Of a DNA stretch of 64,000 nt, positions 55,201 to 64,000 are shown piece after piece; within the stretch, counting starts at the first letter, position 1; the number at the start of each line of letters is the position of its first letter. The position numbers and the translations under genes were made by a program. Origin of the DNA: Tubulanus polymorphus (Eukaryota > Nemertea > Palaeonemertea > Tubulaniformes > Tubulanidae); contig NC_134030.1 of the NCBI RefSeq assembly GCF_964204645.1, positions 18,977,110 to 19,041,109 of the forward strand. Reading direction: 5' to 3'. The notes beneath the pieces are model-generated. The model did no database searches. It was not told the origin of the DNA and saw only the letters and a program-made list of their open reading frames with translations.

Positions 55201-56763
55201 ACATCCACCTCTCGTCACAACTGAATGTGTAAACGACTTCGGTTCCATTCACAATTCGCATAAATTCAATCTAAAATGATGCATTCATTAAATATAACAA
55301 TAATGAACTTAAAATGAAATCGTGAACGTCGAGTAATTAGTAAGTTAAATATCTGAAATAAAATGTCAGGGTTTGAACAATGAAAATCAAATCTACGGAA
55401 AGCTATGATTTTGGTTCGTTGCGTTCGCATTTCTTATCAATTCCATCTAAAATGAAGCATTCATTACACAAACAATCAGTGAATAATGAACGTATTCGCG
55501 GAGGCTGAATAATTCGATTGATAGAATTGTGTAAAAATGTTGATAATAATTATCTTATGTTTGGGTTTTCAATGATAAAAATCTGACGTGTGGGATGATC
55601 TATCTCTGGGTTATTATCCTTGTTCAGCTTATTGCTTATTGCTAATCGCATTTAGCTTATTGATACATAGGTTAGCGTGGGTCATGAAATAACGGCGGAT
55701 CCCTCGATGTTTGACTAAATTGGATCGTGTCGAACATACCCCGCTAGAGACCGAAATGTGCCTACCTTTTGTGGTGCCCAAGCTTTGTCATAAATAGAGA
55801 AATAGGATTCCACTTTCAATACGACCTTTTCAGGAATACTTATGTCCTTGGCCCGCAGTAACCACATCTTGTATGTGTTTCTCTTAAACGTGGCATCTTC
55901 CAGATGTATTGTCGTGTTTTCTGTATTTCTGCCGGTCATTTTTATGGAAACATGTCCCGTGAATCCTCCAAAATTCCAGTTTCTAGTGTATGCAACTAAC
56001 GTCCAATTTACTGAAATTCAAATCAGCTATATTTTACCAAAACCTATTATGACGGGACAGCCATTTAAATCTCAATTACTTAGTTGCAGTCCATTCCTAA
56101 AATCATTTCTGAATAAGAAAACTAAAACTAAGTTTATTGACGCCTCGTAAAATAACACATATAATTGCTTAAAATTGTCGATGATAAAAGTTATGATATG
56201 AATTACGTAAAATTAAGGCTCAATAAAGTTTATTTTTGGATTGAAATATTGATAATTGAATTGACTTGACCGGCGACCAGTATTGCCTCGATATATTGAT
56301 AAATTATCTTGTGCATATTTTGAAAAGATACCTCTCAATTTATATTTGATGAATTTCAATAATCATAAAATTATTTGATTACATAACATACGTTAAAATT
56401 CACAATTGATCTTGTTATTTTGAAACACCAAATATTGATGACGTCGTGTACATCCAATCACACAGAACCCCTTGAATAACGCATACTAGGTATCAATGTA
56501 TGTAAACATAATTGTAACGGTTTTTACTGCGTCAAAAAATTTTCCATTTTGAGAGACAAATTGATATATAGAAATATATTCCCCAATAATTATAAACTCT
56601 TTAACTCTGAGCCGTCAAACCATATCTATGATTGCTTTGCGTATTGGATACCTCCGATCAATTTGAAAAATACATTATCGGTCCCGAACTTACCGGGTCT
56701 GCTTCTAGAAGCAGTTATGATTAAAAGCCAGATAAGCAGCCCTGCGCAAACCCTCCTATCCAT
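52266..56763 (-). CDS. Single-pass receptor: PLAT ectodomain, TM helix, tail with six YxxM motifs
   Basis: Exons, minus strand: 56694-56763, 55766-56010, 55153-55270, 54896-54970, 54460-54502, 53988-54030, 53564-53700, 52266-52881. They sum to 1347 nt, 448 residues plus stop, and all seven junctions keep phase. Residues 1-19 are a signal peptide. About 24-140 form a PLAT/LH2 domain of the pancreatic-lipase type (TGHVSIKMTG; final strand FMRIVNGTEVVYTFSC). A Ser/Thr/Asn-rich stalk to 218 has NxT sequons; the TM helix is about 219-243, followed by RRRR. The tail has Tyr-x-x-Met at Y324, 338, 352, 366, 380 and 394, the last four YMNM, plus Y273 (YEVL) and more tyrosines near the C-terminus. YxxM binds PI3K p85 SH2 and YxN binds Grb2 SH2 in known receptors; signalling here is inferred. 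The weakest joins are the exon 3 donor (GTACGT) and exon 5 donor (GTCAGT). Confidence 0.82.
52418..52680. repeat. Coding 42-bp minisatellite (YMNM repeats)
   Basis: Near-identical 42-base units (core CCGGCTTCCATATTCATGTA on the plus strand), four almost perfect and two diverged, each encoding one 14-residue repeat with a YxxM motif. The length keeps frame whatever the copy number. Confidence 0.95.
56390..56540 (+). repeat. Dispersed repeat, TTATTTTGAAAC..TATTGATGACGT family, copy 3
   Basis: Same ordered blocks as 40640-40860 (AATATTGATGACGTCGTG, CACACAGAACCCC, TAGGTATCAATGTATG, TGTAACGGTTTTTAC). It lies in intron 1 of the PLAT receptor, antisense to that gene. Confidence 0.75.
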
Positions 56764-57149
56764 TTCACTAGCGACCAGTCGGTCTCATACAAATTATGCG
56801 CATATATCGCCTGGTAAATTGGCGTTCCTCAATTCACGATTTTACTTCCTCGATTTCTAGTACATTTTATCAACAAGCGAAAATGACAGCTGTATTGTCA
56901 CAATATATAGATATATAATAATTAATGGCACATATAATTGAAATTTCATATCTGCGGGTGTTTTTTTTGTCTCCCCAACATTTTTTTAACTATAGCCGTA
57001 TGTGAATAGCGGTTTGCAGCATCCGGGGACGTGACAAAGGAAATATAGAAATTTGATTTTTTATATGTCGAGGTATACCTTTAATGATTGATAAAATGAT
57101 CTGTTAATGTAAACTACTGAATGTAGTTATATGTATATCGTAGTCGAAT

Positions 57150-57845
57150 CCGGGTCATTATACCTCCGCCCAAAATACCTCCACCCAAATATCCCACACC
57201 CAGAATCCCTCCGCCCAGAATACCCTCCTATGTTTCCAAAATACCTCCAGGCCCTAGATCGAATGGGTTTATGCCTGAAGAACAATCATTAGGAACCTAA
57301 TTTTTTAGAATTTATCCCATCAAAGTTTGAATTTACAGCCACGATATTCAAATAAACCAAAGTTCTGTAGTTTAAAAGTAGTTAATTGAGCAAAACAAAG
57401 TATAATGTTAATTTCAGTGTATTGTTCGAAGATCATTGTTGCAGTTAAATGGAAATGAACTGAATTTAGTGTGTATACCGAAATGTAGTACATTGTTTTC
57501 TTACATTATAATCCCTATCCCTACCTTGTTTGTTCAAATTGGGTCGATTTGTAAATTTCCCAGCCATAACTAATTGGAAGTGAACATTGTCATTAATTGT
57601 TATTCAATTATTATTCAGTAGAGGCTTATATATATACCGTAATACATTATATATGATCCTATACATGCATGTATGATAGTCAATATTGGTGGTACAAATA
57701 CATCTAAATAATAGAATTATAGTATTTCTTTTAATTATGGGTGGAGGTATTTTGGACACATATGAGGGTATTCTGGGTGGAGAGATTCTGGGTGTGGGAT
57801 TTTGGACGGAGGTATTTTGGGCGGAGGTATTATGGGCGTATCCCA
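57150..57845. mobile_element. Fold-back element with TACCTCCGCCCAAAATA repeats
   Basis: The left arm (57155-57250) and right arm (57740-57845) are inverted copies, each made of short CCTCCGCCCAAAATA / CCCACACCCAGAATC units. The 490-base middle is unrelated AT-rich DNA without ORF. Confidence 0.8.
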
Positions 57846-58369
57846 TCGTAGTCTGCATTTCGTTTCTCTTCAATTAGAATATCTCGGGATATCATAAACA
57901 TTTATATTTCAAGCTTCCCTTAATGTCGTCAACATCCGTGAAATTAGCACTTAAATAAACTGGAATTGCAATAGTTTATTACGCATAGTTTAATTAGGAG
58001 ATTTTCAACTCAAACCCGGCAAAAACTATAGCCTATCAGATTGACATACAAGTGTAATTTGGTTAACACTTTCGATACCAAGATATTGATTTCAATGTGA
58101 CTTCCCTTAGTCTTAGGTAAAGATTTCTCTTACTAGAATATTTAGTATTTTCTGTTGTTAAGGTAAAGTGTGTTAAGGTATAGCGTGTAGTGCGGTGTCG
58201 CCCTGCACTGCTTATTGTCCGTATCAATACTTAAATATGCAAATTAGCCTACTTTATATGCCCTCTTATATTGTGTGTCTCTTCTAGAAACGCATCGGGT
58301 AAAAGCAATATTCAACCAACGTAACGATTTTAATGGCTCCAATTTTGAGGATGATCATTAACGATACTG

Positions 58370-58470
58370 TTAGGCTTGAGTGGAACACGGATTAACGGGT
58401 TCCACCCAGACCAAGCTTTTATTAGTAAGCATAGTTTTAATTATATTGATGTCTTAATTATTATGAATAG
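58370..58470 (+). repeat. Dispersed repeat GTTAGGCTTGAGTGGAACACGG, copy 2
   Basis: Partner of 50432-50530, same orientation, in the intergenic space between the PLAT receptor and the GRL101-like pseudogene. Confidence 0.7.
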
Positions 58471-58732
58471 TTACCATATGTGTGTATTAAAGTCTTACAA
58501 TAATCGCCAAGGCATTAGATAATCAAAATATCTTTCGAAGCAATTCGTCAATACTTCAGACTACGATTGGTAAATGTCCCATGGTTTGATCCGTCGACCA
58601 TCATTCCCTCAACAGTCTACTATCAAGACTACTCAGAGTTGTAACACTGACCCAAGATACGATAATTATTTTACTGGCTCAAGCTCTGTTCCACGAATGT
58701 TGAAATTGACTATCTTCTGCCTACCAGACACA

Positions 58733-58812
58733 ATGGTCTAGTCAACAGTTCTGAGTTAAGATTTGACTCATTGAAAATGAACTAACTTACAACTGTGGAA
58801 CTTGATCCATAG
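58733..58812. mobile_element. Small palindrome, CAACAGTTCTGAG family
   Basis: GTCAACAGTTCTGAGTTAAG is answered by CTTACAACTGTGGAAC. A degenerate copy of the GGTTCCACAG family. The surrounding 57850-59550 holds no gene that I can support. Confidence 0.5.
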
Positions 58813-59554
58813 TCTTATGTTTAAGCTGATCTCCGTACCGTGTCGTCAATCGACTTTATCAGGATTTCTTGCTTGGTTTATCTGTTCTTGGAAGTTGTGT
58901 TGACTAGATCAACGTCATCCACGCTTCGAGCTTAATTTTTCACGGGTCATTTGTGACCGAGGGAAAAAGCAACGGTTGAATTAATTAATCAGCTATGCGC
59001 TTTTTAAATGTCCAATGACTCTCAACAAGCCGATTCTATGCACATTGAACAGCTGAACGTGAAGTGTGAAAGGCAATCGTTCGATTCTCTCTACCAACAG
59101 TAAAATGGGTTATTCGTTGTATCATAAGATGGTCTAAGTAATTATCGGTGTACTTTGTTTGTCATACTACTAGCATTAATACTTTAATGAATATGTCAAG
59201 GCAATAGTATGCCAAGTGTTTTTTTTTTTTTTTTACTTTTTATTACTCCGAGTCATATCAATCATGTGACGATAACAGCTTATACGCTCGCTTCGGGTCT
59301 TTAATCAAAGTTGTGACATTTGATATATTTAAGATTGTTAAATCGCTGGACAGATGTGATAAAATCAGATCGAATTAAAAACAATCGTCAGCAGCGTATA
59401 AACATGGTCTAGCATATGGGGTAATCGAGTTTACTGCCTGATGGAACACGGGAGTTTTTCATGTGACTAAGTGGGAAGGGCTTTACACGGACGACATTTA
59501 AATGAACATCTGAGTAAAATGATCAATGTTCTTATTCATCGATGTATGATTGTT

Positions 59555-62500
59555 TCAGCGAGTTCTCCAAGCTCGTTTGCTTCTAGCTCGTATTGATTTC
59601 ATATCGATAGTGAGGATGGTGTAAAGAAGTGGATTCAGTGACGAGTTGATCGGTAGGAAAAGTACCGCCAACCAAGCCGCCACTTGGTTCGGTATCTCGA
59701 CTCGGAATACAGCGCAAAACTGAACGATAATTATCGGTAACCAGCAAAATAGATTACAAAGATTTATCACTAAACTCCTACGTGCCAGAATCAATTCGGT
59801 AGGATCAGCTCTCCCCGAGCCAGACCTGCTTCCAGATACTAGTCTATACATATGTGCATACGTAATTAAAATTGTAGCGAGTACGGCCGAGTTAAACACG
59901 GCAAAAATAGCGAATGAGTATTGCCAGGCGGGGACATCGATGGTTATAAAATTCATAGGTAGACAAACCCCAGTTGCACCGTAAAAATTGTTTCCGAAGT
60001 AAGAAGATGACGATAGCGGTAGCAACGAAATGATAAACAAAATGATCCAACATACACAGCACATGCCGGATACCGAATTCGAAGACATAATTGGGCTTCC
60101 AGAAAATGGGTCGACGATATTCGAGAATCTTTGACGCGTGAGCATGAGGAGAAATGTCAGTGATCCCTCACACGAAATAGTCACTATAATCCCAGCGAGT
60201 CGACACAAAGAACTATCTGTCCAACTTTCAGAATTTAGGAAATAAACACCTTTATAAACATAATCAGCTCCGGCGATCACAAAAAGATAAATCGACATGA
60301 GAAAATCGCAAGTGGCGATATTAATGATGAGGATATCGGAGCAAGTGTTCCTTGATTCAGAGGATGCATTTCGAAATGCTTGAACGCGAAGTAAAATAAC
60401 AAAGCTGTTCGCAAAAAAGCTGAATGATGCGATTGCCCAAATTATTGCCCTAAGAACAGTGTTACCCATCAGGTCGGAACAAGATGAATATTGATCAGCT
60501 TCTGGTTGACACCGTCTAATATTCGGAACCATGCACCAAAATTGGTACGCATCAGAAGCCAAAGAACTCAATAAGGTTAGACTGTCAAAAACGTTTCTTT
60601 CTACGGAGATAACTCTAGAATTTTTGGTTAGATCAAGATTTCTAAGTTTCATCAATCCGAAAAACGTGTTTGGTGAAATATACCTGATTTTGTTGCTGCT
60701 GATATTTAGCGACTCCAAAGCGGATAGACCACTAAATACATTTCCCTCGAGTAACGATAAGAACAGCCCGTGAAGGTCTAGATCACGTATCGACTTTAAC
60801 CCTTAAAAACTGCCTTCTTCTGAATATCTCACTGGATTTCCAAAAAGCAAGAGCGCTTGTAAGCTATACAAACCGGCGAATGTATTCGCGGACAACGTAG
60901 CTAAGCGGTTATATGTAATGTCTAATGTATGTAGATTATACAGGTTTGAAAACGCATTCGTAACAATGTGAGACAAATTGATGTTACGTGATATATTTAA
61001 GAAATGTAGATAGTAGTACGAATAAAAGGTGTAATGATTGATTTCAACTCGGTTTCCTGATAAAATCAGAACTCGAGTTGATGCCGAGAAAAGATCAGTA
61101 ATTTCTCCTAAACCAGCATCATTACAGTCAATTAAATGGCCTTGGCATTCACAACTATTTGGACACGTGACATCACAGAAAGATTCATAATCCGAGTTAT
61201 GTTTACAATTTACAACACCATCACAAACTTCAGATTGAGGTATACATCGGTCTTCCTGACCACATTTGAACATACCAGGACATGATAAAGTCTGACAGGT
61301 TCGCTCGTCTTCTGAATTAGGACAATCGGATCGACCATCGCACACCTGTCCCGTCGGTATACAGTAAGATGCTGGACATTTAACAGTACCAGCTGGACAT
61401 TGGAAATCAGTACAACCTCGTATGTGTTCGAGCCTTCTACATATGGGATGACCTGTTGGCATTCGTTCTAAAATACATCTGTGACGTCTAGAATAACAAT
61501 GAGGAGATTCAAAAGAACATCTTTGTTCATCAGATTTCTTACACGACAATGTTGTGAAATTAGTCATACAGTAGTTCTCTGTAGTGCACTGATTCTCAGG
61601 GTTAACAGTTATATTTGTGTCTATCTCATCTTCTTCGAGGTCCCCACCACAATCTACAACACCATCACGATACAATAGAGAACTGATACATTCACCATTT
61701 ACACACAGAAACCCGTTACATTCATCTGAAGAGCAGCCGATCTCATCGGATTTATCTTTACAATCAACCAGTCCATCACATCGATTTTATTTACCCACAC
61801 ATTGTCTATTTTTGCACTTAAACTGTTCAGTGGAACACATTATGATAGCACGAGTTCTCATCTGATCCGTCAGCGCAATCTCGGACAAAATCGCACAAAT
61901 TACTCACTGATATAACCTGTCCATCTGGACAGTGGAACTGACTCTGTAAGTTTGAACCCGAACAATCGAGTTCATCTTCACCGTGTTGACAGTCGTTTCT
62001 GGTATCACATACGCGATGGCTACTGATACATCTTTGGTCGTTGCATTGAAATTGCCACGATTTACAACCACTTACAGAGCCTAACTCTTTACTAGTTACT
62101 TTATTGGCACAAAGCACAGAATGCGCTACATCTGTGACATTATAGAAATCTGTCACTGACCATTCCACTGATTTGATATATGTTATCTCATCCCTGGTTA
62201 CGATTGGTGTGATAGCGAGAATACCACTATTCGCAGCCTTTGCCAGTATCGCACCATATTGAAATTTGTAATGGAATGTTTGAATCAAATGATCAATTCT
62301 CAATTCATTGGATATCATACCTATGTCACCGCCGATTGTAACACACATTTCCTCAGCTCTCCGAATTGACAATCTCTGAGTATCCCAAGCTGTAAGTATC
62401 TGATAGCAATGTCCTTCTATACCAATCCACCCTCGTAGACACGTTGAGTTACCTACTTCAAATGTCTGAGAATAATGACTCTTGTTTCCCCTCGAAACAT

Positions 62501-62723
62501 TAAATTGCTGATTATTAATAGTTGTGTAGTTATTTGTGTCTGTTTCACAAATAAAAGTCGTGTGAGTCTCCTCGATTTGACACGGGAATCGAACCCAGTT
62601 CGCTGAACCTCGTGGACTATTCAGTATCATCGCCGTACACGGCATATTGACGTCATTTATCGGTTGTGTTCGTAGAGGAGATATCAATCCTTGAATATAT
62701 TCTGGTATCGTTTCGTTTATCAT
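59555..62723 (-). pseudogene. GRL101-like receptor (lectin-like, LDLa, LRR, 7TM), broken
   Basis: Intronless minus-strand reading in three pieces. 62723-61827: degenerate C-type-lectin-like segments (GWIGIEGHCYQILTAWD) and LDLa repeats (CNDQRCISSHRVCD, DCADGSDENSC). 61675-60803: further LDLa repeats with CDG and NSEDERTC, then LRRs (LHTLDITYNRLATLS). 60718-59555: last LRRs and a leucine-rich-repeat-GPCR 7TM ending in NSSLNPLLYTIL. Breaks: a frameshift near 61850, an in-frame TAA at 61787-61789 inside an LDLa repeat, and an in-frame TAA at 60803-60805 inside an LRR, with homology continuing after each. The 5' end is missing and abuts a minisatellite. The family binds peptides or relaxin-like ligands in other species. 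Confidence 0.82.
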
Positions 62724-62734
62724 ATCATTGTGAG

Positions 62735-62930
62735 GGCGATATAGGTGTTGTAATTGTGAGGGCGATATAGGTCTATATCGCCCTCAAAATCACAGCATCT
62801 ATTTCACCCTCACAAACGCAGCATCTATATCGCCATCACAATCGCAGCATCTATATCGCCCTCAAAATCACAATTACATCTATTTCACCCTCACAATTGC
62901 AGCATCTATATCGCCCTCACAATCTGTTTC
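62735..62930. repeat. 26-30-bp minisatellite (CATCTATATCGCCCTCACAAT)n
   Basis: Seven or so imperfect units, with one inverted unit at the left end (62735-62780), directly at the truncated 5' end of the GRL101-like pseudogene. Confidence 0.9.
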
Positions 62931-63122
62931 TGATTGCCGATTGCCGACACAAAAAATGGTCGACAATCAGGTATCTGATTGCCGATTGCCGACCCGAGAA
63001 ATGGTCGACAATCAGGTTTCTGATTGCCGAATGCCGATTGCCGACCCGAACAATGGTCGACAATCAGGTTCCTGATTGCCGATTGCCGATTGCCGACCCG
63101 AGAAATGGTCGACAATCAGGTT
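62930..63122. repeat. 45-55-bp minisatellite with palindromic units (CTGATTGCCG..CGACAATCAG)
   Basis: Four units, each CTGATTGCCGATTGCCGACC, then CGAGAAATGG, then TCGACAATCAGG. Unit ends are inverted repeats of each other, and the GATTGCC subunit is itself repeated two or three times. Confidence 0.92.
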
Positions 63123-63129
63123 TCTCGCG

Positions 63130-64000
63130 GCAATTTGAAACCGAACCACTCCCCTCATTTAAGAAAACCCTGCGCGATGGAACTATTTTGACCTATTCTG
63201 GAGTTGAACTATTGCTCAACTCCAGAACAGGTAAAAGTAGATCTGCGGGTTGGTTCCAATATTTTCAATGAGAAAAGTATCAATACGTAATTAAAAGTAC
63301 TAATCATTGAACCATTCGAACGATACAAATTCTATGTAATTACTGACGCAGAATAATGTATGCTGATCCCAGGCAGAGATCAGCTGATATTAAGCATTGC
63401 GCGCATTAATCTAATTTTGCAAATGAATTTCAATGGGCGTAATTATACTTTTGAAGTGAATGCGTTTTTAATACTGTATGCACGATTTTGAAATACAGTC
63501 GGACCTCACTAAAACGATGATCGTGGAAAATGAACAAAATCATCGTACTAACCTCTTGATAATTTCTAAGACAATTTCATAATAACCTCCATGATTACCT
63601 CATCGGATACCGTATAAACAAGTTTATGAAGATATCATTCTAGAACTATACTGTGTGTTCTGCGTGCGTCGACTACGTCGATTGTGATTCCATTTGTTGC
63701 ACTTAGGCCCTTTTGCATCAACATATTTACACTAACCAACTTTTGAGCAACCGGTCCCAGGTGTTTACATTACTTTATCATTAAGACTCCAAATATGTAG
63801 ATTTTATTGAAATTGTTAATTGTTAATGTTGTGCTTCCGGGCTTGAGTACACTACATGGTCTAAGTAACCGCGCGTTCACAAAATGTTACGATAATTTTT
63901 AGCGCAACAATCAATTCAACCCATTTAATAAAATCATGGTCGACGTTGTCTCATTTGGGTTAACCATATGCCGCAAATCCGTAACGTGGCGGTAATCTCT
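63130..64000. other. Non-coding right edge with two DNA-transposon ends
   Basis: A perfect small hairpin (CTGGAGTTGA / TCAACTCCAG, 63200-63227). At 63497, CAGTCGGACCTCACTAAAAC resembles a pogo/Tigger terminal repeat. At 63740-63763, TTTTGAGCAACCGGTCCCAGG is like the end at 9393-9414 and belongs to another palindromic family. No gene seen. Confidence 0.5.

Noticed and set aside
62930-63122. Regular palindromic repeats considered as CRISPR
   Set aside because: Eukaryotic context, irregular spacing, no unique spacers and no cas genes.

Overview
The window is animal nuclear DNA. It is AT-rich and intron-rich, with GT-AG introns, many (TA)n and other simple repeats, many palindromic MITEs and several non-LTR retrotransposon remains. 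The gene set (a large-ectodomain Mth-like GPCR, a GRL101-type LDLa/LRR/7TM receptor, a 5-LOX-like lipoxygenase and tandem CYP2-clan P450s) fits a marine spiralian such as a mollusc, nemertean, annelid or brachiopod. I cannot name the species. Exon models were joined by hand from splice sites and codon phase. Where I call a model complete, every phase closes.

Layout. 1-14043: two head-to-tail microsomal cytochrome P450 genes on the minus strand. The left copy has four 5' exons in the window and runs off the edge. The right copy is complete (10 exons, 502 codons). They share exon phases and even intron sequence, so this is a recent tandem duplication. 14220-16050: a decayed plus-strand non-LTR retrotransposon. 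16221-17411: a single-exon class A GPCR with a poly-Ser microsatellite. 17412-19930: repeats. 19940-24720: a nearly full-length CR1-type LINE on the minus strand, with intact ORF1 and broken ORF2. 25800-26200: a minisatellite. 26525-37326: a complete 16-exon lipoxygenase (672 aa, all five iron ligands present), with several MITEs in its introns and 3' flank. 38602-38895: a 3' fragment of a relative of the 16221-17411 GPCR. 39744-45090: a two-exon GPCR with a Cys-rich ectodomain. 45300-48000: minisatellites and an RT fragment. 49608-50943: a small three-exon gene for a secreted six-cysteine peptide resembling sea-anemone sodium-channel toxins and defensins. 52266-56763: an eight-exon gene on the minus strand for a single-pass receptor. 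59555-62723: a GRL101-like receptor pseudogene. 62735-63122: two minisatellites.

The most interesting locus is 52266-56763. Its phase-consistent model gives a 448-residue protein: signal peptide, one lipase-type PLAT domain, short N-glycosylatable stalk, transmembrane helix, and a cytoplasmic tail with six YxxM motifs, four of them YMNM, spaced exactly 14 residues apart. I know of no described receptor with this architecture. It suggests a lipid- or membrane-sensing ectodomain coupled to PI3K/Grb2-type SH2 signalling.

The genes do not form one pathway. Several (P450s, lipoxygenase, PLAT receptor) touch lipid chemistry, but co-location alone is weak evidence of shared function.
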